The notes beneath the pieces are model-generated. The model worked only from the letters and a program-made list of their open reading frames with translations, was not told the origin of the DNA and made no database searches. Positions 34,806 to 43,453 of a stretch of DNA of 64,000 bases are shown piece by piece; within the stretch, counting starts at the first letter, position 1; each line of letters opens with the position of its first letter. Position numbers and translations under genes: made by a program. The DNA comes from Alicycliphilus denitrificans K601 (GTDB lineage Bacteria; Pseudomonadota; Gammaproteobacteria; Burkholderiales; Burkholderiaceae_C): positions 62,001 to 126,000 of the forward strand of contig NC_015422.1 in assembly GCF_000204645.1 (NCBI RefSeq), in the 5' to 3' direction.

Positions 34806-34859
34806 GTGAACAGGCCCTGAAGCCTGCACCGCGTGCGCGGTGGAGCATCTTGGCATGCA

Positions 34860-34878
34860 AATGAAATTAATCTGCATT
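34860..34878. promoter_or_regulatory. Fur-box-like site upstream of the siderophore receptor remnant
   Basis: AATGAAATTAATCTGCATT is an imperfect AT-rich inverted repeat resembling a Fur box, 36 bp before the receptor remnant start at 34914. The match is partial; the context (siderophore receptor) raises its plausibility. Confidence 0.45.
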
Positions 34879-34913
34879 ACGGCAATGGGTTTCATTACAT
34901 GACGAGGGAAATC

Positions 34914-36657
34914 ATGCCGCATCGCACGCCATCCCGGGCTTCGTCCGCCCCTACCTCTGTCCTCGGCGCTTGCGCCGTTCCCATCCAGGTCATGCTGGGG
35001 GGCGCCAGCCTGTCCGGGGCGGTGCCTGCAGCCGCGCAGTCCGCCGGCCTGCGCCGGGGGCCAGGTCGGCAGCGGCGCACGCCTGGGTATCCTCGGCAAC
35101 GCCTCGGTGCTGGACACGCCGTTCAGCGTGACCAGCTACACGGCGCAGGCGATCGAGAACGGGCAGGCGCGCTCCGTGGCCGACGTGATCGCGATGGACC
35201 CCTCGGTGCGCATGGCCAGCGCGCGCTCGAACATCAACGAGGACATCACCATCCGCGGCTTCGCGGTGCCCAAGGGGCCGTCCGCGGCGCTGTTCGGCAT
35301 GGCGCCGGGCGGCAACGTGGGCGGCGTGATCAACCTCGTATCCAAGCGGGCCGGCGCCCAGCCCCTCACCCGCTTCACGGCCGGCGTGATGCCGGACTCG
35401 GTGGCGGGCGGGCACCTGGACGTCGGCCGGCGTTTCGGCACGGACCGGCGCGCTCGGCGCGCGCGTCAACCTCATGTGGCGCCAGGGCGACACGAACATC
35501 GACCACCAGCCCACGCGCGAGTCGCTCGCCTCGCTGGGGCTGGACCTGCGCCAGAGTGCGCTGCGCGCCTCGCTCGACCTGCTGTGGCAGGAACAGCGCA
35601 TCGACAACGTGGTGCGCAAGTTCCAGCTCGCGCCGGGCCTGGCGGCCATCCCGCGCGTTCCGGACAACTCCATCGCCTACCCGGGCTACGGCTGGACGGA
35701 CGGCCATGACGGCTCGGCCCTCTTCAAGGCCGGATACGACATCAGCGACACCCTGACGGCCTACGCGGGCCTGGGCCAGCGCAAGCTGAACTGGGGTGGG
35801 GCTCCATCGCGGGCAATCCCGTCATCCTGAACACTGCGGGCGACTACTCGTACTTCGGCGGCTGGCAGCGCATGGGCGTCGACTCCAAGTCGGCCGAGGC
35901 GGGCGTGCGTGCCAACTTCAGGACGGGGGCATCGTCCACAACGCCGCGCTGGCGTTCACGCGCCTCGACCAGGACCAGGCCCTGGGCTTCTACATGGGCT
36001 TTCCGGGCGGCATGTCCAACCTCTACACGGGCGGACTGCTGCCCACGCCGTCCATCGCCGGCATCAGCAACCCGCTGCGCTCGTACCAGGAGAGCCGGCT
36101 CACCAGCGTGGCGGTGGCCGACACCCCAGCGCTGCTGGACGACCGGTTGCTTGTGACCCTGGGCCTGCGCCACCAGAAGGTGCAGGGCCAGAGCTACAAC
36201 TTCATGACCGGTGCCACCAGCGGCCCCTTCTACGACAAGAGCGCCACCACGCCGCTGGCGGGCGCGGTGTTCAAGCTGCGGCCGAACTGGTCGCTGTACG
36301 CGAGCTACGTCGAGGGCCTGTCGCGCGGCGAGACCGCGCCCGTGAGCGCGGCCATCGCCAACCCGGGCGAGGTGATGCCGCCGTACCGCTCCAAGCAGAA
36401 GGAGATCGGCGCGAAATTCGACCATGGCGGCTTCCTGGCGACGGTGGGACTGTTCGAGCTGACCAAGCCCAGCGCGGCCGTCTCGGCCACCGCCGCTCTC
36501 GTGGGCAAGCGGGCCATCGGCGTGCCCAGGTCGCAGCTCAACCTGGGCGCCGAGTGGGACGCGGGCTTCGCGCCGGGGCTCGCGCTCACGGACCGCATGG
36601 TCCATACCGCCAAGACCTACGCGGACGCCGTCAACACGCTGCAGGTCGCGGGCTGGA
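34914..36657 (+). pseudogene. Decayed TonB-dependent siderophore receptor (FhuE/FpvA-like)
   Basis: Remnant of an outer-membrane ferric-siderophore receptor. Signal peptide and start are in one frame (to about 35080), the plug in a second ([56 protein letters not shown]), and the barrel in at least three ([17 protein letters not shown] from about 35474; GNPVILNTAGDYSYFGGWQR near 35820; ALAFTRLDQDQALGFYMGFP to QVAGWTR at 36657). Breaks fall near 35090, 35450, 35797 and 35920. The C-terminal strands are missing: the frame stops at a fusion to the PepSY remnant. Flanking genes are intact, so real decay is more likely than poor sequence. Function lost. Confidence 0.88.
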
Positions 36658-37254
36658 CGCGCTGCTGCTGTGCCTGACGGGGCTGCCGCTGATCTTCCAC
36701 GACATGCGCCGCCTGCGCTTCGTCGCCCTGCGCACGCGGCGCAGCGCCCGCATCCGGTGGCTCGACTGGCACAACCTGCTGGGCATCGCCACCGTGGTGT
36801 GGCTCACGGTGGTCGGCATCACGGGCAGCATCAACACGCTGGACCGCATCATCCTGGCGATCTGGCAGCAGGACCAGATGGCCGAGATGACCGCGCCCTA
36901 CAAGGAGGGCCTGCCGCCGGTCACCCGCCCCGCACACTCAAGGGCGGCACGCCGGTCACCTCGCGCCTGCTCAAGCCCGCGCTGGTGGACGCGCAGACCG
37001 GCGTGCTGACCGCCTCGCACGACATGCCGTGGTACGTCAAGACGCTGTTCCTGTCGCAGCCGCTGCACTTCGGCGACTACGGTGGGCTGCCGCTGAAGAT
37101 TCTGTGGACGCTGCTCGACCTCGCGGCCATCGTCGTGCTCGGCAGCGGCCTGTACCTGTGGCTGCGCAAGCCCAAGGCGGCACCCGTGCCGGGCACCGAA
37201 GCAGAGCCGGATGAGGAACTGGCGCCCCTGGCGGCGATGGAGGCCAAGACATGA
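36658..37254 (+). pseudogene. Truncated PepSY-associated membrane protein (siderophore reductase-type)
   Basis: Remnant of the PepSY-TM protein that usually follows FhuE/FpvA-type receptors and is thought to help remove iron from the siderophore. The first frame gives LLLCLTGLPLIFHDMRRLRF and LGIATVVWLTVVGITGSINT; the frame changes at about 36925 and the last part gives TSRLLKPALVDAQTGVLTAS and DMPWYVKTLFLSQPLHFGDY with a final membrane helix. About 200 codons remain of a family near 370-400, so the N-terminus and the central PepSY region are deleted. Confidence 0.8.
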
Positions 37255-37466
37255 TGATGCCCTCAGGCCAGCGGCGTGACGCCCGCACCGATGAGGCGCA
37301 GTCCGCCGCGGAGATCTTCCGCGTTCGCATCCTGCTCGGCCTGGTGACCGCGGTCGGGCTCGTCTCGGCGCTGGTCGGCGACGGCGTGTGGGATCCGCTG
37401 TCCTGGCTCGCGCTCGCGCTCGCGACGCCACCAGCGGCCGTGGCGTGGGCCTGGCGCGCGCGCTGA
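37251..37466 (+). CDS. Small membrane protein of the siderophore locus
   Basis: A 71-aa protein with two hydrophobic segments (ILLGLVTAVGLVSALVGDG and LSWLALALATPPAAVAWAW). Its start overlaps the end of the PepSY remnant (ATGATGATG). Similar short membrane proteins commonly trail PepSY genes in siderophore operons. It appears intact although the two genes before it are broken, so it may simply not yet have decayed. Confidence 0.6.
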   Translation: MMMPSGQRRDARTDEAQSAAEIFRVRILLGLVTAVGLVSALVGDGVWDPLSWLALALATPPAAVAWAWRAR

Positions 37467-37595
37467 CGGCGATCGCGCCCGACGGGCGGCTTTGGCTGCC
37501 ATGCGTGCCCCGAGAAAAGGCCGCGGACACGTTCCGAGACACTTCCTGATGCAGCCGCCGGCGCGGCTGCCGGGTACACTTTGCGGCTTCGAGGA

Positions 37596-37618
37596 GCCGC
37601 CGCGCGGCGCCTTTTTTC
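37596..37618 (+). terminator. GC-rich hairpin with T6 run just before minC
   Basis: The palindromic GCCGCGCGGC core within GCCGCCGCGCGGCGCC is followed by six T residues, 15-20 bp before the minC ATG. It could end transcripts from the siderophore locus, or, if transcription starts near TACACT (37574-37579), act as a leader attenuator. Confidence 0.4.
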
Positions 37619-37633
37619 CACCCCCATCGCTTC

Positions 37634-38413
37634 ATGGCCGTTGACACGGCGGGCCAGGCCCGCACCCATCTAGACCTCAAGAGCGCCCAGCTGTCCGTGG
37701 TGGCCCTGGTGCTCAAGACCGCCGACGTTTCCGCCGTTGCCGCGGAACTGGCCGCCCGCAGGGCCGACGACCCCGAGTTCTTCGACAACGACCCGGTGCT
37801 GATCGACCTGTCGGCCGTGCAGGGCGAGGAGCAGCCCATCGACTTCGCCGCGCTGGTGCAGGCGCTGCGCAGCCACCGCACCCAGCCCGTGGCCGTGCGC
37901 GGCGGTAGCCCCGCGCAGATGGCCGCCGCCCATGCCGCCGGCCTGATCGCCGCGCCCGACGTGCCTGCGGCGCGCGCGCAGCCGCGCGAGAGCGGTGCCG
38001 TGCGCGAGGTGGTCCGCGAGGTCGTGCGCGAAGTGCAGGTGGAAGTGCCCGTGCAGGTGGAAGTGCCCGTGCAGGCGCCCGCGCCCGGCGCGCTGGTGGT
38101 GGACAAGCCGCTGCGCTCGGGGCAGCAGGTCTACGCGCGCGGCTCCGACCTGGTCGTGATGGCCGTGGTCAGCTTCGGCGCCGAGGTGATCGCCGATGGC
38201 AACATCCACGTCTATGCGCCGCTGCGCGGACGCGCCATCGCCGGCGCGCGCGGCGACACCAGCGCCCGCATCTTCACCACCTGCCTGGAGCCGCAGCTGG
38301 TCTCCGTGGCAGGCATCTACCGCACCACCGAGACCGAGCTGCCCGACAACGTGCGCGGCAAGCCGGCCCAGGTGCGGCTGGACGGCGAAAAGCTGCTCAT
38401 CGAGCCGCTGTAA
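37634..38413 (+). CDS. minC: Septum-site inhibitor MinC
   Basis: A 259-aa inhibitor of FtsZ ring formation, held at the poles by MinD. The N-terminal MinC domain (about 10-115) and the C-terminal beta-helix (about 160-259, with GAEVIADGNIHVYAPLRGRAIAGA in parts: GAEVIADGNIHVYAPLRGRA) are both complete. The linker at about 121-148 is an unusual run of REVVREVVREVQVEV and PVQVEVPVQ repeats. First gene of minCDE; no good ribosome-binding site is visible before the ATG. Confidence 0.96.
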   Translation: MAVDTAGQARTHLDLKSAQLSVVALVLKTADVSAVAAELAARRADDPEFFDNDPVLIDLSAVQGEEQPIDFAALVQALRSHRTQPVAVRGGSPAQMAAAHAAGLIAAPDVPAARAQPRESGAVREVVREVVREVQVEVPVQVEVPVQAPAPGALVVDKPLRSGQQVYARGSDLVVMAVVSFGAEVIADGNIHVYAPLRGRAIAGARGDTSARIFTTCLEPQLVSVAGIYRTTETELPDNVRGKPAQVRLDGEKLLIEPL

Positions 38414-38467
38414 GCCCTGTCTTCTCTCCCTCACTCCACAGGCAGTAACGCAAGGACTTCTCAGAAC

Positions 38468-39283
38468 ATGGCCAAAATCGTCGTCGTGACCTCCGGCAAG
38501 GGGGGCGTGGGCAAGACCACCACCAGTGCCGCTTTTGCATCGGGCCTGGCGCTCGCCGGCCACAAGACCGCCGTCATCGACTTCGACGTCGGGCTGCGCA
38601 ACCTGGACCTCATCATGGGCTGCGAGCGCCGCGTGGTGTACGACCTGATCAACGTGATCCAGGGCGAGGCCAACCTCAACCAGGCGCTGATCAAGGACAA
38701 GCAGTGCGAGAACCTGTTCGTGCTCGCCGCCAGCCAGACGCGCGACAAGGACGCTCTCACGCAGGAGGGCGTGGAAAAGGTGCTCAAGGACCTGGCGGAC
38801 ATGGGCTTCGACTACATCGTCTGCGACTCGCCCGCCGGCATTGAGAGCGGCGCCCTCATGGCCATGCACTTCGCCGACGAGGCGCTGCTGGTGACCAACC
38901 CCGAGGTGTCCTCGGTGCGCGACTCCGACCGCATCCTGGGCATGCTCGGCAGCAAGACCAAGCGCGCCATCGAGGGCAAGGACCCCATCAAGGAGCACCT
39001 CCTGATCACGCGCTACAACCCCAACCGCGTGCAGGACGGCCAGATGCTGGGCCTGGAGGACATCCAGGACATCCTGCGCATCAAGCTCATCGGCGTGGTC
39101 CCCGAGTCCGAGAGCGTGCTGCAGGCCTCCAACCAGGGCCTGCCGGCCATCCACCTGGCCGGCACCGACGTATCCGAGGCCTACAAGGACGTGGTCGCGC
39201 GCTTCCTCGGCGAGGACAAGCCCCTGCGCTTCACCGACGCGGCCAAGCCCGGCTTCTTCAAGCGCATCTTCGGCGGGAGGTAA
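38468..39283 (+). CDS. minD: Septum-site ATPase MinD
   Basis: A 271-aa deviant-Walker ATPase that binds the membrane as an ATP dimer and carries MinC. SGKGGVGKTTTSAAFASGLA (about 9-28) is the Walker A, VIDFDVGLRNLDLIMG the switch I region, and the C-terminal FFKRIFGGR is the amphipathic membrane-targeting helix. AAGGAC precedes the ATG. Second gene of minCDE, 54 bp after minC. Confidence 0.97.
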   Translation: MAKIVVVTSGKGGVGKTTTSAAFASGLALAGHKTAVIDFDVGLRNLDLIMGCERRVVYDLINVIQGEANLNQALIKDKQCENLFVLAASQTRDKDALTQEGVEKVLKDLADMGFDYIVCDSPAGIESGALMAMHFADEALLVTNPEVSSVRDSDRILGMLGSKTKRAIEGKDPIKEHLLITRYNPNRVQDGQMLGLEDIQDILRIKLIGVVPESESVLQASNQGLPAIHLAGTDVSEAYKDVVARFLGEDKPLRFTDAAKPGFFKRIFGGR

Positions 39284-39289
39284 GCGGCC

Positions 39290-39559
39290 ATGTCCCTGCT
39301 GTCCTTTCTGCTTGGCGAGAAGAAGAAGACCGCCGCGGTCGCCAAGGAGCGCCTGCAGATCATCCTGGCGCACGAGCGCAGCGGCCGCAACGCCGGCAAG
39401 CCCGACTACCTGCCCGCGCTGCAGCGCGAACTGGTGGCGGTGATCTCCAAGTACGTGAAGATCAACGCCGACGACCTCAAGGTGCACTTCGAGCGCCAGG
39501 ACGACCTGGAAGTGCTCGAAGTGAAGATCGAGCTGCCCGAGGCGGCGGGCGGCAAGTAG
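39290..39559 (+). CDS. minE: Cell-division topological specificity factor MinE
   Basis: An 89-aa protein that stimulates the MinD ATPase and drives pole-to-pole oscillation. The anti-MinCD/membrane-binding segment ([20 protein letters not shown], then [12 protein letters not shown]) and the dimerising topological-specificity domain ([20 protein letters not shown]) are both visible. GGGAGG lies in the 6-bp spacer after minD. Convergent with the following LysR gene, 10 bp apart. Confidence 0.97.
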   Translation: MSLLSFLLGEKKKTAAVAKERLQIILAHERSGRNAGKPDYLPALQRELVAVISKYVKINADDLKVHFERQDDLEVLEVKIELPEAAGGK

Positions 39560-39569
39560 CCGCGACGAT

Positions 39570-40508
39570 CTAGCGCCGGTGGCGAGGCGAGGCCCGGGCC
39601 TTGGGCGTGGCCTGGCCGAGTTCGGCGCACAGGAAATCGACGAAGGCGGTAACGCGCCGCGCCTTCTGGTGCCGTGAGGGGTAGACGGCGTAGATGTCGG
39701 CGGGAGGCGTCGAATACTGCTCCAGCACCTGGCGCAGCCGCCCGCTGCGCAGGTATTTGTCGATGTCCCATTCCGCGCGCATCAGGATGCCGTGGCCGTC
39801 CAGCGCCCACGCCACGGCGATGTCGCCGTCATTGGTCACCATCGTTTCCGCCACCTTGACGGACTCCGTGCGCCGCCCGGCGCTCAGGCGCCAGATGCCG
39901 TAGGCGTCCTGGCCGTGGTGGATGCTGATGCATTGGTGGCGCGCGAGGTCGGCCGGCACGCGCGGCGTGCCATGGCGCTCCAGGTATGCGGGGGCCGCGC
40001 ACAGCAGGCGCCGGTTGGCCGCCACCTTGCGGGCTATCACGCGCGCGTCCGGCGGTTCGCCAAAGCGGATGCAGACGTCGAAGGCATCGTCCGTCAGCGG
40101 CGGAGGCGTGACCGACAGGTGGAACTGGATCTGCACCTGCGGATAGGTCTTGCAAAAGCGCGAGATCACCGGTGCGATGTGGCTGCGCCCGAAACCCAGC
40201 GTCGCGTTCACGCGCAGCAGGCCGAGCGGTTCGGCCATCGAGCGGCGCAGGTTGTGCTCAACGTCTTCGATGTCCGCCAGGATGCGCCGCGCTTGCACCA
40301 GGTACTCCTCGCCTTCGGGCGTGAGCGAGTTGCGGCGGGTGGTGCGGTTGAGCAATTGAACGCCCAGCCGCTGCTCCAGCAGGGCAAGCCTGCGGCTCAC
40401 CGCCGGCGTGGTCAGCCCCAATTCGCGTGCGGTGGCGGACAGGCTGCCGCAGCGCACCAACAGATGGAAGAACGCCATCTCCGACGAAGCGTTGCCGAGT
40501 TCCTGCAT
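39570..40508 (-). CDS. LysR-family regulator of cassette C
   Basis: A 312-aa LysR protein of the TrpI/GcvA/DsdC-like branch. HTH GSLSATARELGLTTPAVSRR at about 21-40, then LALLEQRLGVQLLNRTTRRN; the effector domain follows from about 90. Divergent from the Bug gene at 40622 through an AT-rich 113-bp spacer, so it is the likely regulator of cassette C. Confidence 0.92.
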   Translation of the reverse strand: MQELGNASSEMAFFHLLVRCGSLSATARELGLTTPAVSRRLALLEQRLGVQLLNRTTRRNSLTPEGEEYLVQARRILADIEDVEHNLRRSMAEPLGLLRVNATLGFGRSHIAPVISRFCKTYPQVQIQFHLSVTPPPLTDDAFDVCIRFGEPPDARVIARKVAANRRLLCAAPAYLERHGTPRVPADLARHQCISIHHGQDAYGIWRLSAGRRTESVKVAETMVTNDGDIAVAWALDGHGILMRAEWDIDKYLRSGRLRQVLEQYSTPPADIYAVYPSRHQKARRVTAFVDFLCAELGQATPKARASPRHRR

Positions 40509-40621
40509 TGTTCAATACAACTGAAAAAATGTTTTATTTTCCACAAATTATTAAATGCCATTCGCTTCGTACATTGCCGCCTACGCCGCGTCGCCGTGGC
40601 GAGCAACAGAAGGAGACGAAT

Positions 40622-41599
40622 GTGAGCCATGTAATCCTGCGGCTGTCGCGCAGATCCACCATCCTCGGGCTGAGCCTCCTGCCGTTGGCAGGGTATGCGC
40701 AGGCCTATCCCGCCAAACCGGTCAGCGTGGTGATTCCCTATTCCGCCGGGGGGACCACGGACATCGTCGCGCGGCTGATCGCACAGTCGCTGGCCGCCAG
40801 CACGGGCAAGACCTTCGTTGCCGAGAACAAGGGCGGTGGCAGCACCACCATCGCCACGGGCGCCGTGGCCAAGGCCGCGCCGGACGGCTACACCTTGCTG
40901 GCCAACGAGATGACGCAGACCATCATCCCGTGGCTGTTCCCCAAGCTGTCTTTCGATCCGATCAAGGATCTGCTGCCCGTGACGGTGTTCGCCGAGGCTC
41001 CCTATGTGCTCGTCGTCAATTCCGGCGTGCCGGCCAAGAATCTGCGCGAACTGGTGGATCTGGCGAAGGCGCAGCCGGGCAAGCTCAACTTCGCCTCGGG
41101 CGGCGCCGGCAGCGGCCCGCACATCGCCGGTGAACTGCTCAAGACCGTCGCTGGGGTGGACATGACCCACGTGCCCTACAAGGGCTCGGGCCCCGCCGTG
41201 GCCGATCTTCTGGGCGGGCAGGTGGACGTGCTCATCACCGCGGCGCCCACGGTGACCGCGCAGATGGGATCGGGCCGCATGCGCCCGCTGGCGGTGGCGC
41301 ACCCGCGGCGCCTGTCCTCGCTGCCCGACGTGCCGACGGCAGCGGAGGCCGGGTTTCCCGATTTCCGCATTGCCAACTGGTTCGGGCTGGCCGCACCCAA
41401 GGGCACGCCGGCCGAGGTCGTCGCCTACCTGCACGCGGAGGTGCAGAAGGTGCTTCAAAGAGCCGACGTGCGCGACAAGCTCCTGGCCGCCGGCGCCGAG
41501 CCCGTGTCGATGACGCCGGCCGAGGCCGCGCGGCACGTGAATACCGAAGCGCGCCGCTGGGGCGAATTGGTGCGCAAGGCGCAGATCCGGCTGGACTGA
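40622..41599 (+). CDS. Bug/TctC-family solute-binding receptor (cassette C)
   Basis: A 325-aa periplasmic receptor. The signal is RRSTILGLSLLPLAGYAQA. YPAKPVSVVIPYSAGGTTDI and VAENKGGGSTTIATGAVAKA are Bug blocks. The start is GTG at 40622 with AAGGAG six bases upstream. Followed 27 bp later by the sugar-acid dehydratase gene, so its ligand is probably an aldonate or uronate-type acid (inference). No TctA/TctB nearby. Confidence 0.93.
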   Translation: MSHVILRLSRRSTILGLSLLPLAGYAQAYPAKPVSVVIPYSAGGTTDIVARLIAQSLAASTGKTFVAENKGGGSTTIATGAVAKAAPDGYTLLANEMTQTIIPWLFPKLSFDPIKDLLPVTVFAEAPYVLVVNSGVPAKNLRELVDLAKAQPGKLNFASGGAGSGPHIAGELLKTVAGVDMTHVPYKGSGPAVADLLGGQVDVLITAAPTVTAQMGSGRMRPLAVAHPRRLSSLPDVPTAAEAGFPDFRIANWFGLAAPKGTPAEVVAYLHAEVQKVLQRADVRDKLLAAGAEPVSMTPAEAARHVNTEARRWGELVRKAQIRLD

Positions 41600-41626
41600 T
41601 TTTTTACCAACGCAAGAAGCAGATCC

Positions 41627-42790
41627 ATGAAGATTCGCAAGGTGGAACCCCTGCACGTGGGGCAATTCATGTTCGTTCGCATCACCACGGACGACGGTAC
41701 CGTGGGCTATGGCGAGGCGGGCACCTGGGGCCATATCGAGGCGGCGGGCGTTTGCATCCGCCGCTTCGCGGAGTATCTGGAAGGCAAGGACGCCTTCGCC
41801 ATCGAGCACCACTGGAACGTGATGCATCGTTTCAGCTATTTCACGGGCCTGGCGGAAAACGCCGCCATCTCGGCCATCGACATCGCCCTCTGGGACATCA
41901 AGGGCAAGGCGCTCAACGTGCCCATCTACGAACTGCTCGGCGGCGCCGCGCGCACCAAGGCGCGTATCTACGGCCATATCTACGAGAACAGCATCGAGAA
42001 GATGCTCGTGGAATGCCAGGCCAAGATGGAGGCGGGCTTCAACGCCTTCGGCCACCTCAACCCCTTCCTCGACGAAGGGAACGATCAGGTCTATTTCAAG
42101 ACGCACATCAAGAAGATGCGCGACGCGATCGACAACACCCGGCGCATGCGCGAGGTTGTGGGCGATCGCGTCGATCTGCTGATCGAGATCCACCGCCGGC
42201 TCACCCCGGCCGAGGCTATTGTCTTCGCCCGCGGCATCGAAGACACCCATCCCATGTTCATCGAGGATCCGATCCGCCCCGAAGGTCCGGACGGCATGGC
42301 ACGCGTCGCCGAGAAGATCGGCATTCCGATCGCCACGGGCGAGCGTTTCGCCAATCTCTACGAGTTCCAGACGCTGATGGCGCGCGGCGGCGTCGAATAT
42401 GCGCGGGTGGACCTGTGCCTGTGCGGCGGCATCACCGGAGCCAAGAAAGTCGCGGCCCTCGCCGAGGCCCACCATGTGCAGGTCGTGCCGCACAACCCGC
42501 TGTCGCCGATCGGCCTGGCCGCCTGCCTGCAGCTCGATGCCGCGATCCCGAACTTCGCCATCCAGGAATACGCAACGGGCTTCGAGGCCGGCATCTTCGA
42601 ATCGCGCCCCGAACACTTGGGCAGCGACATCGTCGATCAGGTGCCCTTGCCCGATGCGGGCTTCGTCGATATCCCGACAGGCCCGGGCCTGGGCATGAAT
42701 CTATTGCCGGATGCCCAGAAGATCCGCCCGCCGCTGGTCAAGCCGATCTCGATGCGGCCGCATTTCGACGGCTTCGTCGTCGATCAGTAA
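41627..42790 (+). CDS. Enolase-superfamily sugar-acid dehydratase (galactonate dehydratase-like)
   Basis: A 387-aa mandelate racemase/muconate lactonising enzyme family protein, expected to dehydrate a sugar acid to a 2-keto-3-deoxy acid using Mg2+. The capping domain (about 1-115) has DDGTVGYGEAGTWG. Barrel motifs are LIEIHRRLTP (about 179-188; Glu where many relatives have Asp), IEDPIRP with a metal Glu near 213, ATGERFANLYEF with the third Glu near 239, and HNPLSPIG with the catalytic His near 289. The exact substrate is uncertain. Codon choice is less GC-biased than in the surrounding genes. Confidence 0.88.
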   Translation: MKIRKVEPLHVGQFMFVRITTDDGTVGYGEAGTWGHIEAAGVCIRRFAEYLEGKDAFAIEHHWNVMHRFSYFTGLAENAAISAIDIALWDIKGKALNVPIYELLGGAARTKARIYGHIYENSIEKMLVECQAKMEAGFNAFGHLNPFLDEGNDQVYFKTHIKKMRDAIDNTRRMREVVGDRVDLLIEIHRRLTPAEAIVFARGIEDTHPMFIEDPIRPEGPDGMARVAEKIGIPIATGERFANLYEFQTLMARGGVEYARVDLCLCGGITGAKKVAALAEAHHVQVVPHNPLSPIGLAACLQLDAAIPNFAIQEYATGFEAGIFESRPEHLGSDIVDQVPLPDAGFVDIPTGPGLGMNLLPDAQKIRPPLVKPISMRPHFDGFVVDQ

Positions 42791-42807
42791 CCGTACCGGG
42801 GGCGAGG

Positions 42808-43347
42808 CTAGGGGCCTATGACGGTGTCTGCCAGCTGCCCCAGCGCATGCTCGGTATAGAACATCCCCCCGTGGTAGAGCAGCGGCGACGCACCGCGCAG
42901 GTGCGTGCAGCGCTCCACGCGTCCCACGAAGATCGTGTGGTCGCCCTCTGCGTACTGGCTGCGGTTGGTGCATTCGAACACCGCCGCCACGCCTTCGATC
43001 ACCGGCATGTCGTGCAGGCCGGGGTGGTGCGCCACGCCCGCCCAGCGGTCGATGCCGCGCGTGGCGAAGCGCTCGGCCAGGGCGCGCTGCTCCACCGTCA
43101 GCACATTGATCGCGTAGTGCGTCGCGCTGGCGAAGGCCTGCAGCGAAGAGGCCTTGTGCGCCAGGCTCCACAGCACCAGCGGTGGATCAAGCGAGACCGA
43201 GTTGAACGAATTCACCGTCATGCCGACCAGTTCGCCGCCCGCGCCGCGCGTCGTGACGATGGTTACGCCCGTGGCGAACATGCCCAGTGCATCGCGGAAT
43301 TCGCGTGGCGAAAAGGCGGGAGGGCTGGGGTGATGGGTGCTGTTCAC
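42808..43347 (-). CDS. Flavin reductase (HpaC/FMN-binding split-barrel family)
   Basis: A 179-aa flavin reductase-like protein. FRDALGMFATGVTIVTTRGA and GMTVNSFNSVSLDPPLVLWS are the family blocks, and YHGGMFYTEH is near the C-terminus. It would reduce FMN/FAD with NAD(P)H for a two-component monooxygenase, though none lies next to it. The start is taken as GTG at 43347 just before the conserved fold; the frame stays open further upstream but without similarity. Divergent from the alpha/beta hydrolase gene. Confidence 0.85.
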   Translation of the reverse strand: MNSTHHPSPPAFSPREFRDALGMFATGVTIVTTRGAGGELVGMTVNSFNSVSLDPPLVLWSLAHKASSLQAFASATHYAINVLTVEQRALAERFATRGIDRWAGVAHHPGLHDMPVIEGVAAVFECTNRSQYAEGDHTIFVGRVERCTHLRGASPLLYHGGMFYTEHALGQLADTVIGP

Positions 43348-43453
43348 TAGGGGCGCGGCGCATGTGGTGCGCGGGGGCGGGCGGTGGAGGAGCTTATTAT
43401 CGACCGGCAGGCTGCGGCTTGCAGCGCCGCCGGCGCTCTCCTTTCTTCGCACC

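Noticed and set aside
43337..43453. N-terminal extension of the alpha/beta hydrolase from 43337
   Set aside because: The extra 39 residues are Arg/Gly-rich, overlap the divergent flavin reductase gene, and precede the conserved fold starting at 43454.
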